Source of the DNA: Thermoleophilales bacterium
GTDB lineage: Bacteria; Actinomycetota; Thermoleophilia; Solirubrobacterales; 70-9
Direction: 5' to 3'
Length of the DNA stretch: 64,000 nt
Assembly: GCA_020636895.1 (NCBI GenBank)
Contig: JACJWZ010000001.1
Location: forward strand, 930,001 to 994,000
This document shows positions 42,550 through 50,993 of the stretch, piece by piece. The notes under the pieces were generated by a model, which was not told the DNA's origin, did not search any database, and saw only the letters and a program-made list of their open reading frames with translations. Positions within the stretch are counted from its first letter, which is position 1. Each line of letters opens with the position of its first letter. A program made the translations under genes and the position numbers.

Positions 42550-43440
42550 ATGGCGATCCAGGTGACATCACTCCCCGACGCCGAGCCGCGCCCGCGGCGC
42601 GTCGCGATCGGCAGCTTCGACGGCGTTCACGTCGGCCACCGCGAGGTGATCGCCGACGCCGACACGGTGCTCACGTTCGAGCCGCATCCGCTCTCGGTCA
42701 TCCATCCCGAGGCAGCGCCGAAGCTGATCATGCCCTTCCCGGTCAAGCGCGACGTGATCGAGGGCCTCGGCGTGCAGGAGCTGGTCGTCATCCCCTTCGA
42801 CCGGGACTTCTCCTCGATCCCGCCCGAGGAGTTCATCAACGGGATCCTGATCGACAAGCTGAGCGCGGACCGGGTCTCGGTCGGCGAGAACTTCCGCTTC
42901 GGCGCCAAGGCGAAGGGAACGCCGGAGATGCTCGCGGAACGCAGCGAGTTCGAGACCGAGATCGTGCCGCTCGTCGAGGCCGGCGGGGAGACGGTCTCGT
43001 CGACCCGGATCCGCGCCCTGGTCGCCGCTGGCGACGTCGAGGGTGCGGCGGTCTGCCTCGGAGCGCCGTTCATGCTCGAGGGCGAGGTCGTATCCGGCGA
43101 TCGCCGCGGGCGCACCCTCGGTTTCCCGACGGCGAACATCGTCCCCGACGACCGCTACGTCTACCCGGGCCATGGGATCTACGCCGCCTTCGCCAACGGG
43201 CGCCCCGCCGCCGTCAACGTCGGCGTCAGGCCGACCTTCGAGAGCGGCCGCGGTGTCCTCGTCGAGACGCACATCATCGATCACGACGAGGACCTCTACG
43301 GGCGACCCCTGAGGATCGCCTTCGTCGAGCGGCTTCGCGGCGAGAAGCGCTTCGCCGGCACCGACGAGCTGATCGCGCAGATGCAGCGCGACGTGGCGGA
43401 GGCGCGCGACCTCTGTGCTACCTTCACGCGCTCCAAATGA
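42550..43440 (+). CDS. ribF: Bifunctional riboflavin kinase/FAD synthetase
   Basis: 296 residues. The N-terminal adenylyltransferase half has [34 protein letters not shown] and the STRIR box near 155. The C-terminal kinase half has [15 protein letters not shown], the GIYAAF strand, and NVGVRPTFE. It turns riboflavin into FMN and FAD, which also serve PyrD/PyrK and CoaBC in this window. ATG 42550 follows AGGAGAC. Its stop overlaps the rpsO start. Confidence 0.95.
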   Translation: MAIQVTSLPDAEPRPRRVAIGSFDGVHVGHREVIADADTVLTFEPHPLSVIHPEAAPKLIMPFPVKRDVIEGLGVQELVVIPFDRDFSSIPPEEFINGILIDKLSADRVSVGENFRFGAKAKGTPEMLAERSEFETEIVPLVEAGGETVSSTRIRALVAAGDVEGAAVCLGAPFMLEGEVVSGDRRGRTLGFPTANIVPDDRYVYPGHGIYAAFANGRPAAVNVGVRPTFESGRGVLVETHIIDHDEDLYGRPLRIAFVERLRGEKRFAGTDELIAQMQRDVAEARDLCATFTRSK

Positions 43441-43706
43441 GTCTCACCAAGGAAAAGAAGGCGGAGGTCGTCGGCAAGTACGGCCGCGACAGCTCCGACA
43501 CCGGCTCCACGGAAGTCCAGGTCGCCCTGCTCACCGAGCGCATCAACGACCTGACCGAGCACCTCCGCGAGCACAGCAAGGACCACCATTCGCGTCGTGG
43601 GCTGCTGATGCTCGTCGGTCAGCGCCGTCGGCTGCTCCGTTATCTCGAGCGCACCGACCTCGAGCGCTACCGCTCGCTGGTCGCTGAGCTCGGCCTGCGC
43701 CGCTAG
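43437..43706 (+). CDS. rpsO: 30S ribosomal protein S15
   Basis: 89 residues, exact family length. [64 protein letters not shown] contains the three-way-junction-binding helices and the DHHSRRGLL box. It binds the central 16S rRNA junction. ATG 43437 overlaps the ribF stop. In most bacteria pnp follows directly; here about 3.7 kb of other genes intervene. Confidence 0.97.
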   Translation: MSLTKEKKAEVVGKYGRDSSDTGSTEVQVALLTERINDLTEHLREHSKDHHSRRGLLMLVGQRRRLLRYLERTDLERYRSLVAELGLRR

Positions 43707-43721
43707 TCCCGGAAGCCGGCG

Positions 43722-44177
43722 ATGATTGCAGCCGGCGCGAGGGCTCCTGACTTCACGCTTCCGGATCAGGACGGCAGTGAGGTCTCGCTGGGCGACTTCT
43801 CCGGCTCGCGCCTGGTGATCGCCTTCTACCCGCTCGACTTCAGCCCCGTCTGCACCGACCAGCTCTCCGTCTATCAGGAGGTCCTCGGCGAGATCGAGGC
43901 TCAGGGTGCGGCCCTGGTCGGTATCAGCGTCGATTCGGTCTTCTGCCATGCGGCGTTCCGCCAGCGCCTCGGGCTGACGTTCCCGCTGCTGGCCGACTTC
44001 CACCCGAAGGGGGAGGTCTGCGACTCCTACGGAGCGCTGATCGCCGAGCGCGGGCACGCGAACCGCTCCTTGGTGCTCATCGGCCCCGAGGGCGAGGTCG
44101 AATGGGTCTACGAGGCGCCGACCCCTCTCGAGATCCCCGGGGCGAACCTGATCTTCGACGCGCTGGCCGCGGCCTGA
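43722..44177 (+). CDS. Peroxiredoxin (AhpE/Bcp type)
   Basis: 151 residues. Thioredoxin fold with PDFTLPDQDGSEVSLGDFSG at the start, and YPLDFSPVCTDQL holding the peroxidatic Cys (about residue 46) in the PxxxxxxC setting. Further Cys occur at FCHAAF and VCDSYG; which of them resolves the first is unclear. It reduces hydroperoxides using thiol donors. It starts 15 bases after rpsO and heads a small redox cluster with the DsbA-like gene. Confidence 0.92.
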   Translation: MIAAGARAPDFTLPDQDGSEVSLGDFSGSRLVIAFYPLDFSPVCTDQLSVYQEVLGEIEAQGAALVGISVDSVFCHAAFRQRLGLTFPLLADFHPKGEVCDSYGALIAERGHANRSLVLIGPEGEVEWVYEAPTPLEIPGANLIFDALAAA

Positions 44178-44199
44178 GGCCAAACCGGCCGCCGGCCCG

Positions 44200-44706
44200 A
44201 TGACCGAGCAGCAGGACCTCGGCAGCGCACCGCCGCCCCCGGTCTCCTCCGCCGATCACCTGCGCGGCTGCGGTCCCGAGGTGATCCTCTACCTCGACCT
44301 CGCCTGTCCGCGCTGCGCTGGGTTGTGGGCGGGGGTGATTGCGCTTCCAGTGCGTATCTGCGTGCGCCACTTCCCGATCACCAGCAAGCGTCCCCGCTCG
44401 GCCGCCCTGCACGCCGCGGCCGAGGCGGCGGCGATCCAGACCGAGGACGCCTTCTGGGGCATGTGGGATTCTCTCCTCGCCGATCGCGCCCACACCGACG
44501 ACCCGCATCTATGGGAGCGCGCGGAGAGGCTCGGGCTCGACGTCGACCGCTTCGACTCCGATCGCCGCTCCGAGGCGGTTGCGAACCGGGTCCGCACCGA
44601 TTTCCTCAGCGGGATCAGGGCGGGGGTGACCGGGACACCGACCGCGTTCGTCGGCGGGGTCGCCGCGCAGGGGGATCTGCTCAATGCGCTGAGGGAGGCC
44701 GCGTGA
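44200..44706 (+). CDS. DsbA-family thiol oxidoreductase-like protein
   Basis: 168 residues. Thioredoxin-fold start VILYLDLACPRCAGLW with a CPRC active site near 36-39, a helical insertion (RSAALHAAAEAAAIQTEDAFWGMWDSLLAD), and the cis-proline loop GVTGTPTAFVGG near 150. The layout is that of DsbA/FrnE-like proteins. There is no signal peptide or anchor, so it should act in the cytoplasm, unlike classical DsbA. It is coupled (GTGA) to the secreted sugar dehydrogenase gene and follows the peroxiredoxin by 22 bases. Confidence 0.87.
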   Translation: MTEQQDLGSAPPPPVSSADHLRGCGPEVILYLDLACPRCAGLWAGVIALPVRICVRHFPITSKRPRSAALHAAAEAAAIQTEDAFWGMWDSLLADRAHTDDPHLWERAERLGLDVDRFDSDRRSEAVANRVRTDFLSGIRAGVTGTPTAFVGGVAAQGDLLNALREAA

Positions 44707-46358
44707 CGCGCTTCCGCACGGCCGCGGCGGCGCTGGCGGCCGCGGTCCTGTCGCTCGCTGCCTCGGGGTCCGCGCATGCCGGTGGCTTGCCGCCGGGGTT
44801 CCAGGACAAGACGCTCTTCGAGGGGCTGCAGCAGCCGACCGCCGTCACGGTGGCCCCTGACGGCACGATCTTCGTGACCGAGAAGCGGGGCCTGGTCCTC
44901 AGCTACAGCGGCCGTCGCGATCGCACCCCGACGAGGGTCGCGGACCTGCGCGCCGAGGTGCATTCGTTCGACGAGCGTGGGATGACCGGCATCGAGGTCG
45001 ACCCGGACTACCCGAAGCGCCCCTACATCTACGTCGCCTACACCCTCAACGCCCCCCTCGGGGCATCGGCTCCTTTCTGGGGCAGGAAGCTCAAGCACGT
45101 GGGCGAGCAGGAGGGCTGCTTGGGAGGCATTCCCGACCGCGCCTACCGACGCGGCTGCGCCGTCAGCAGCCGGGTCAGCCGTCTGCCGATCGGCAAGCGG
45201 GGCAAGGCTGGGCCTGAAGAGGTGCTGCTCACCGACTGGTGTCAGCAGTTCGGCAGCCACTCGATCGGTGAGCTGGCGTTCGATCGGACCGGTGCGCTGC
45301 TGGTCGGGGGTGGGGACGGCGCCGACTTCAACGTCGTGGATACCGGAGGCCGGGGCAAGCCCGCCGGGGTCTGCGGCGATCCGCCCGGAGAGGGAGGGGC
45401 GATGAGGTCGCAGGATCTCCTGACACCCGCGGATCCCGTCGGACTCGACGGGACGATCGCTCGAATCAGTCCGCTCGATGGGCTCCCGGCACCAGGCAAC
45501 CCGATCAGCGACCCGGGCAACGCGGGGCGGATCGTCGCCTTCGGTCTTCGTAATCCGTTCCGCTTCGCCCTGCGCCCGGGCACCGATGAGATCTGGATCG
45601 CCGACGTCGGCTGGACGCGCAACGACGAAATCGACGTGACGACGCCGGGCAGGGTCGACAACTACGGCTGGCCCTGCTTCGAAGGGAGGTCCCGGCAGCC
45701 CCGCTACACGAAGGCGAAGCTGCCCGGGTGTGAGGCGCTGAGCCCGAAGCGAGATGTCCGTGATCCATTCCTGACGTACCGGCACGGCACCCACGTCGTC
45801 CCCGGGGAGGCCTGCGAGGCGACCAGCCAATCGGCGATCAGCGGAATCGAGTTCGACCGCGGGTCGCATTTCCCGTTTCCCTTCGACGGCGCGATGCTGT
45901 TCGCCGACTACATCCGGGGATGCATCTGGTCCGTCGGCCCGGGCCGGTTCGGGCGCCCCGACAAGCGTGGGCTGGCCCTGTTCGAGAACGGTGCCGCCTC
46001 GCCGATCGATTTGACCTCGAGCCCGGGAGGGATCCTCTACGTCGACGTCGCGGGCGGCACGATCCACGAGATCTCCTACGCGGGGCCGACGGCGGAGCTG
46101 CGGGTGCAGACGAAGCCGAAGGGCCTGCGCGTGAAGATCGGCGAGCGAACCGAGCTCGGCGGCGCCAGGGTCACGGTCCGGCGCGGCGCGTCGATGCGGC
46201 TCGGTGTCCCGAAGAAGGTGACGCGGGGCGAGCGCGTGCTCGAGTTCAGCGGCTGGTCCGACGGCGGCTCACGGCTCCACCGCCTCCAGGTGGACGCAAA
46301 CACGACCGTGACCGCCTCCTATCGCTGCCGCAAGGGCTGCGGCAAGCACGGCGACTAG
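44703..46358 (+). CDS. Secreted PQQ-type sugar dehydrogenase (Gdh/YliI family)
   Basis: 551 residues from GTG 44703, overlapping the previous stop. Signal peptide TAAAALAAAVLSLAASGSAHA, then a six-bladed beta-propeller: LQQPTAVTVAPDGTIFVTEKRG, ERGMTGIEVDPDYP, GGDGADFN, IVAFGLRNPFRFALRPGTDEIWIADVG, NYGWPCFEG and LFADYIRG. The FGLRNP..IAD(V/N)G segment is characteristic of soluble glucose dehydrogenase-like aldose oxidases. PQQ use is inferred and the substrate is unknown. About 100 C-terminal residues (VRRGASMRLGV to SYRCRKGCGKHGD) form an extra beta-rich domain with two terminal Cys. Confidence 0.88.
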   Translation: MTRFRTAAAALAAAVLSLAASGSAHAGGLPPGFQDKTLFEGLQQPTAVTVAPDGTIFVTEKRGLVLSYSGRRDRTPTRVADLRAEVHSFDERGMTGIEVDPDYPKRPYIYVAYTLNAPLGASAPFWGRKLKHVGEQEGCLGGIPDRAYRRGCAVSSRVSRLPIGKRGKAGPEEVLLTDWCQQFGSHSIGELAFDRTGALLVGGGDGADFNVVDTGGRGKPAGVCGDPPGEGGAMRSQDLLTPADPVGLDGTIARISPLDGLPAPGNPISDPGNAGRIVAFGLRNPFRFALRPGTDEIWIADVGWTRNDEIDVTTPGRVDNYGWPCFEGRSRQPRYTKAKLPGCEALSPKRDVRDPFLTYRHGTHVVPGEACEATSQSAISGIEFDRGSHFPFPFDGAMLFADYIRGCIWSVGPGRFGRPDKRGLALFENGAASPIDLTSSPGGILYVDVAGGTIHEISYAGPTAELRVQTKPKGLRVKIGERTELGGARVTVRRGASMRLGVPKKVTRGERVLEFSGWSDGGSRLHRLQVDANTTVTASYRCRKGCGKHGD

Positions 46359-46384
46359 CTCGCGCCACCTCCCCGGCGCGAGCG

Positions 46385-46433
46385 GACGTGTCACCCGAAA
46401 CCGGGGAATAGCTCCGCCTCCCGGTGACAGGCC
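46385..46433. repeat. Palindromic intergenic repeat, copy 2
   Basis: GACGTGTCACCCG at the left and CGGTGACAGG at the right form a hairpin; TGTCACC/GGTGACA pair perfectly, and CGGGGAATAG lies in the middle. It shares most positions with copy 3 some 70 bases downstream. Confidence 0.75.
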
Positions 46434-46456
46434 CGGCGAGCCAGCGGTGCCTGGCC

Positions 46457-46507
46457 GACGTGTCACCCGGGAGCGGGGAATAGGCCCGTTTGCGGGTGAC
46501 AGGTCCA
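46457..46507. repeat. Palindromic intergenic repeat, copy 3
   Basis: TGTCACCCG (46461-46469) pairs perfectly with CGGGTGACA (46493-46501), with the CGGGGAATAG block between, as in copy 2. The outer bases GAC and GTCC extend the similarity to copy 1 near 19.56 kb (in inverse orientation). Confidence 0.78.
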
Positions 46508-46654
46508 AGACCAATCCGCCACGGCTGGCGCCGGGGCGATGGGCAGCGAGGTGAGCATCGGAGATCCCGGTGAGGCCGGCCGCCGCGGTGAGCTCCCCGC
46601 CTCCCCTCGCCGCCGAGCGGTAGGCGCGGGGCTGGCCCCGTGCGGCGCACCGAA

Positions 46655-46689
46655 TCGCAATCGCATGTCTGTGGGACTTGCGATTGCGA
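46655..46689. repeat. Perfect 11-base-pair inverted repeat
   Basis: TCGCAATCGCA (46655-46665) is the exact reverse complement of TGCGATTGCGA (46679-46689), with a 13-base spacer that itself contains GTC/GAC. The arms are less GC-rich than their surroundings. It may be an operator, a transcript end for one of the converging genes, or a repeat remnant. Confidence 0.7.
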
Positions 46690-46790
46690 GTTGGTACGGC
46701 TGCCGGCCATCCAACGCTCGAGCAGCCCTGCGGCGCCCAGCGTCGGTGGTTGAGCGCTCCGGCTGCGCGCGCGGGGGCGCCTCGACCACG

Positions 46791-47288
46791 CTATGGGTGC
46801 TCTTCGCGCTCCGCGTCTGTTCGATCGACGCCTTCGCTCGCGCCCCCATCCGTCGTGTCTCCGCCCATCTCGGCCGCCGCTTCCTTGAGCTCGGCGATCC
46901 GGGCCCGCGTCACGACCTCGAGGTCCGCCGCCTGCTTGGCGAGCGCCTCACGTTGCTCCTCGAGGCGACGTTCGACGCGCACCTTCGTCATCGCGTCGAT
47001 CGCGGCGGCGCGCTCCTCCGCCGCGGCGACGATCTGCTCGGCCTCGATGCGCGCCTGGCCGACGGCGCCGCGGGCGTTGAGGTCGAGCTCGTGGCGCAGC
47101 GCCTCGTTCTCGGCCGCGAGCTGGCGCGCCTGCTGATCGAGCTGGGCGAGGCGCTGCGAGAGGAGCCGCATGTTGGCCTGCAGTCGGCTTGTGTATGGAT
47201 CGGGAGCGTGCACGGTGGCCGGAAGCGACGATATGCCCGCGGGCAGACGATCAGCAAGCTCGGGGAAACGCAGTCGGGGTGCGGGCAT
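46791..47288 (-). CDS. Coiled-coil protein of unknown function
   Basis: 165 residues from ATG 47288, preceded by GGGAGAG. The first 45 residues are Pro/Leu-rich; residues about 50-140 form a long coiled coil (RLLSQRLAQLDQQARQLAAEN, then IEAEQIVAAAEERAAAIDAMTK) with the IEAEQIV-type spacing seen in DivIVA/Wag31 and related cell-pole proteins. The last 25 residues are acidic. No membrane segment is present. A DivIVA-like scaffold is possible but not shown. It is divergent from pnp across a 120-base region and converges on the palindromic stretch. Confidence 0.7.
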   Translation of the reverse strand: MPAPRLRFPELADRLPAGISSLPATVHAPDPYTSRLQANMRLLSQRLAQLDQQARQLAAENEALRHELDLNARGAVGQARIEAEQIVAAAEERAAAIDAMTKVRVERRLEEQREALAKQAADLEVVTRARIAELKEAAAEMGGDTTDGGASEGVDRTDAEREEHP

Positions 47289-47408
47289 CTGTACTCTCCC
47301 GCGGCGAATCGATAATTCCCGAAACAGTCGGGTCGTCACCGCACGGGTCCTGCGCAGCAGTCACCCCGCCAATTCAGAAGCGACGACCCCGGAAGGAAAA
47401 ACGAATAC
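47289..47408 (+). promoter_or_regulatory. Divergent promoter region and pnp leader
   Basis: GATAAT at about 47311-47316 is a -10-like box that would give a pnp leader of about 85 bases. The leader contains a CCCGAAACAGTCGGG hairpin and GC-rich inverted segments; in other bacteria pnp leaders are folded and cut for autoregulation. The pnp ribosome-binding site is GGAAGGA. The same region must drive the coiled-coil gene leftward. Confidence 0.4.
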
Positions 47409-49670
47409 ATGAGTATGTTCGACGTCAAGAGCGTCTCCGTTGAGGTTGGGGGCAATGAGATCTCGTTCGAGACCGGCAAGCTGGCTCGTCAGGCGAGCGG
47501 TGCCGTCGTCGTCAAGAGCGGCGAGACCCACGTCCTCTGCACGGCCACCATGGGCAACCTCCGCGATGTGGACTTCCTGCCGCTGACCGTCGATGTCGAG
47601 GAGCGGCACTACGCCGTCGGCAAGATCCCCGGCTCCTACTTCCGCCGCGAGGCGCGAGCCGGCGAGAAGGCGACGCTGACCGCCCGGATGATCGACCGTC
47701 CGCTGCGACCCCTGTTCCCGAAGGGCTGGCACTACGAGACGCAGCTCGTCTCGATGCCGCTCTCCGTTGACCAGGTTCACCCCTACGACATCCTCGCGAT
47801 GAACGGCGCCTCCGCGGCGCTGGCCGTCTCGCCGGTGCCCGTCCAGGAGTACGTCGGCGCGGTCCGCGTCGGCAAGCTCGACGGCGACTTCGTCGTCAAC
47901 CCCTCCGAGGAGGAGCACGAGAACCTCGAGATGGATCTCGTCGTCTCCGGTTCCAAGGACGCGATCCTGATGGTCGAGTGCGGCGCCGAGGGCGTCACCG
48001 AGGCCGAGGTTCTCGACGCGCTCGACATCGCCCACGCCGAGATCAAGAAGCTCGTCGGTGCGATGGAGGAGCTGGCGTCCATCGCCGGCAAGCCGAAGGT
48101 CGAGGTCGAGGCTCCGTCCATCGACCAGGGCCTGGTCGACCAGATCGTCGGCTCGCACCAGACCGCGATCGACGAGGCCACGAGCGTCCCGGAGAAGCTC
48201 GCGCGCCAGGAGGCGATCGAGGCGATCAAGGACGCGGTGCTGGCGCAGTACGCGCCCGACACCGGTGACGATGATGCGGACTCCGCCCGTCGCTCCGAGG
48301 TCTCGGCCGCGTTCGGCTCGATCGAGAAGACCACGATCCGCCGTCGCATCGCCGTCGACAAGAAGCGTCCCGACGGTCGCGCCCAGGACGAGATCCGTCC
48401 GATCGAGACCGAGGTCGACGTGTCGCCCCGCGTTCACGGCTCGGCTCTGTTCACCCGCGGTGAGACGCAGATCCTCTCCAACGTCGCGCTCGGCACGACG
48501 CGGATGGACCTGCGACTCGACAACCTCGGGCTGAAGGAGACGAAGACCTTCTTCCACCACTACAACTTCCCGCCCTTCTCGGTCGGGGAGGCCGGTTTCA
48601 TGCGCGGGCCCAAGCGCCGCGACATCGGTCACGGCGCCCTCGCCGAGAAGGCGCTGGAGCCGGCGATGCCGAGCGTGGAGGACTTCCCCTACGTGACCCG
48701 AGTGGTCTCGGAGACGCTGGAGTCGAACGGCTCCTCGTCGATGGGCTCGGTCTGCGCCTCCTCGATGGCCCTGCAGGCCGCGGGCGTCCCCGTTGCCTCG
48801 CCGGTTGCCGGCGTCGCGATGGGCCTGATCAAGGAGGGCGACGACGTGATCGTCCTCACCGACATCGCCGGCGTCGAGGATCACCTCGGCGACATGGACT
48901 TCAAGGTCGCCGGCACGGAGGACGGGATCAACGCCCTCCAGATGGACATCAAGATCACCGGCGTCACCTTCGACATCCTGCGCGAGGCGCTGGAGCAGGC
49001 CCGTCAGGGCCGGCTCTTCATCCTCGGCAAGATGGCCGAGGCGATCGACGGGCCGCGCGAGAAGCTCAGCCCGACGGCCCCGCGCATCGAGTCGATCAAG
49101 ATCGACCCGGAGAAGATCGGCGCGGTCATCGGCAAGGGCGGCGAGACGATCCGCGGCCTCTCCGAGGAGTTCGAGGCGCAGATCGACGTCGAGGACGACG
49201 GCACGATCCGCGTCTACGCCGCCAACGGCGAGTTGGTCGAGGGCTGCATCGCCCAGATCGAGGCGATGACCCGCGAGGCCGAGGTCGGGGACACGTTCAA
49301 GGGCAAGGTCGTCAAGACCACGACCTTCGGCGCGTTCGTCGAGCTGGTCAAGGGCACCGACGGCCTTCTGCACATCTCGGCCGTGAAGCCGGGTGAGCGG
49401 GTTGAGACCGTCGAGGACGTGCTCTCCCAGGGCGACGAGATCGACGTCACCGTGGTCGAGGTCGACCGCGAGCGCGGCCGCATCGGTCTGCGTCGCTCCG
49501 ACGATCCGGCCGTGGTCGGGAAGTCGAAGGAGGAGCTCGCAGCGGTCGGCAGCGGCGACCGCGGCCCGCGTGGCGGCGGTGGCCGCGACCGGGGCCGTGG
49601 CGGCGATCGTGGTCGCGGTGGTCGTGATCGCGGCCGCGGCGGCGACCGCGAGCGGCGTCGCCGCGACTAG
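47409..49670 (+). CDS. pnp: Polyribonucleotide nucleotidyltransferase (PNPase)
   Basis: 753 residues. Phosphorolytic 3'-5' exoribonuclease of the RNA degradosome. Two RNase PH-like domains: the first with ETHVLCTATMG and RMIDRPLRPLFP, the second with FTRGETQILSNVALG, FFHHYNFPPFSVGE and EDHLGDMDFKVAGTEDGI. The KH domain (GAVIGKGGETIRGLSEEF) and S1 domain (GDTFKGKVVKTTTFGAFVEL) follow. The C-terminal 45 residues are an Arg/Gly/Asp-rich tail (GDRGRGGRDRGRGG). PNPase has been reported as a (p)ppGpp synthase or target in some actinobacteria; nothing here tests that. Confidence 0.97.
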   Translation: MSMFDVKSVSVEVGGNEISFETGKLARQASGAVVVKSGETHVLCTATMGNLRDVDFLPLTVDVEERHYAVGKIPGSYFRREARAGEKATLTARMIDRPLRPLFPKGWHYETQLVSMPLSVDQVHPYDILAMNGASAALAVSPVPVQEYVGAVRVGKLDGDFVVNPSEEEHENLEMDLVVSGSKDAILMVECGAEGVTEAEVLDALDIAHAEIKKLVGAMEELASIAGKPKVEVEAPSIDQGLVDQIVGSHQTAIDEATSVPEKLARQEAIEAIKDAVLAQYAPDTGDDDADSARRSEVSAAFGSIEKTTIRRRIAVDKKRPDGRAQDEIRPIETEVDVSPRVHGSALFTRGETQILSNVALGTTRMDLRLDNLGLKETKTFFHHYNFPPFSVGEAGFMRGPKRRDIGHGALAEKALEPAMPSVEDFPYVTRVVSETLESNGSSSMGSVCASSMALQAAGVPVASPVAGVAMGLIKEGDDVIVLTDIAGVEDHLGDMDFKVAGTEDGINALQMDIKITGVTFDILREALEQARQGRLFILGKMAEAIDGPREKLSPTAPRIESIKIDPEKIGAVIGKGGETIRGLSEEFEAQIDVEDDGTIRVYAANGELVEGCIAQIEAMTREAEVGDTFKGKVVKTTTFGAFVELVKGTDGLLHISAVKPGERVETVEDVLSQGDEIDVTVVEVDRERGRIGLRRSDDPAVVGKSKEELAAVGSGDRGPRGGGGRDRGRGGDRGRGGRDRGRGGDRERRRRD

Positions 49671-49697
49671 CGCCCCGAAGGCGAAGAGGGATCCGGA

Positions 49698-50984
49698 TTG
49701 GCCCAGAAACTCCCCGAGGGTGTCGAGCTGACGGAGCTCGGTGACGGCCTCAAGGTCGTCACCGAAGCCGTGCCGTCGTTCCGCTCGGTCACCCTCGGCC
49801 TCTGGGTCCGGACCGGATCACGTGACGAGACGCCGGCGCAGGCCGGCGTCTCGCATTTTCTCGAGCACCTGCTCTTCAAGGGCACCGGCCGGTACTCGGC
49901 GATCGAGATCTCCGAGTACTTCGACGGGCTCGGCGCCGCCACGAACGCGGCGACGAGCAAGGAGACGACCCACCTCTTCTCGCGGTTCCTCGACGAGCAC
50001 ACCGAGGCCGCGCTCGACCTGCTCGCCGAGATGTTCCTGAAGCCGACCTTCCCGGACATCGACTCCGAGCGGCAGGTCGTGATCGAGGAGATCGCGATGT
50101 ACGAGGACGAGCCCTCCGACCGCGTCCACGACGTGCTCGCCGACGCGATCTTCGGCGAGCACCCGCTGGGCCGCCGGGTGCTCGGGACCGCCGAGGTGAT
50201 CGGCTCGATCCCGATCCCGGACATCTCCGCCTACCACGAGGCCCGCTACCGCGGCTCCAACATCGTCGTCTCGGCGGCGGGCAGCCTCGAGCACGACCGC
50301 ATCGTCGAACTCGTCCAGCAGCATCTGCAGCCGGGAGAGGGCGAGGTCGTCGCTCCCGACGGGGACGGAGCGGCGCATGAGCCGCGGCTCTGCTTCTACC
50401 CGAAGGAGACCGAGCAGTACCACATCTGCTTCGGGGCGCCCGGGATCCCGCGCGACGACGACCGCCGCTTCGCCCTCGGCGTGATGGACACGATCTTCGG
50501 CGGTTCCACCTCCTCCCGGCTGTTCCGCGAGGTCCGCGAGAAGCGCGGGCTCGCATACTCGGTCGGTTCGTACTCGGAGCAGTACGTCGATCGCGGCACC
50601 GTCGCCATGTACGTCGGCACCCGCGAGGACAACGTGGGCGAGGCCTGCGAGATCATCGGCCGCGAGCTCGAGTCCCTGCGCCGCGATGGCGCCACCGAGG
50701 CCGAGCTCGAGCGCGCCAAGGAGGGCGTCAAGGGCCGGATGGTGCTGGCGCTCGAGTCGACGCCGGCGCGGATGGCTCGCAACGCTCGCTCCGCGCTCTT
50801 CGGCCTGCCGCTGCTCTCGATCGACGAGCTGATCGAGCGCACCGACGCCGTCACGCTCGACGACGTCCACGAGCTCGCCAACGAGCTGTACGCCCCGGAG
50901 CGCATGTCGGCCGCCTGCATCGGTGCCGACGAGGACCGCTTCCGTGCCGCCGTCGCGCCGGTCAGCGAAGCGCTGGCTGCATAA
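49698..50984 (+). CDS. M16 family zinc metallopeptidase (processing-peptidase-like)
   Basis: 428 residues from TTG 49698. The zinc site HxxEH is in SHFLEHLLFKGTGRYS near 54-69, with the distal Glu in EEIAMYEDEPSDRVHDVL. The second half (GIPRDDDRRFALGVMDTIFGGSTSSRLFREVREKRGLAYSVGS) is the inactive-domain signature R..Y. It resembles the PepR/YmxG peptidase regularly located just after pnp in Gram-positives. It degrades peptides, and the physiological substrate is unknown. It begins 27 bases after pnp. Confidence 0.93.
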   Translation: MAQKLPEGVELTELGDGLKVVTEAVPSFRSVTLGLWVRTGSRDETPAQAGVSHFLEHLLFKGTGRYSAIEISEYFDGLGAATNAATSKETTHLFSRFLDEHTEAALDLLAEMFLKPTFPDIDSERQVVIEEIAMYEDEPSDRVHDVLADAIFGEHPLGRRVLGTAEVIGSIPIPDISAYHEARYRGSNIVVSAAGSLEHDRIVELVQQHLQPGEGEVVAPDGDGAAHEPRLCFYPKETEQYHICFGAPGIPRDDDRRFALGVMDTIFGGSTSSRLFREVREKRGLAYSVGSYSEQYVDRGTVAMYVGTREDNVGEACEIIGRELESLRRDGATEAELERAKEGVKGRMVLALESTPARMARNARSALFGLPLLSIDELIERTDAVTLDDVHELANELYAPERMSAACIGADEDRFRAAVAPVSEALAA

Positions 50985-50993
50985 GCTGGCGAC

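Larger units (their letters stand above)
46359..46790. other. Gene-free 432-base stretch rich in palindromes
   Basis: No frame here shows coding character or a start supported by a ribosome-binding site. It holds two related palindromic repeats (46385-46433 and 46457-46507) and an unrelated 11-base-pair inverted repeat (46655-46689). The remainder is GC-rich filler without promoters I can support. It separates the sugar dehydrogenase from the convergent coiled-coil gene. Confidence 0.6.

Noticed and set aside
46539..47315. A 258-codon plus-strand frame covering the palindromic stretch and the coiled-coil gene.
   Set aside because: It crosses a perfect inverted repeat and is antisense to a convincing coiled-coil protein with its own ribosome-binding site.
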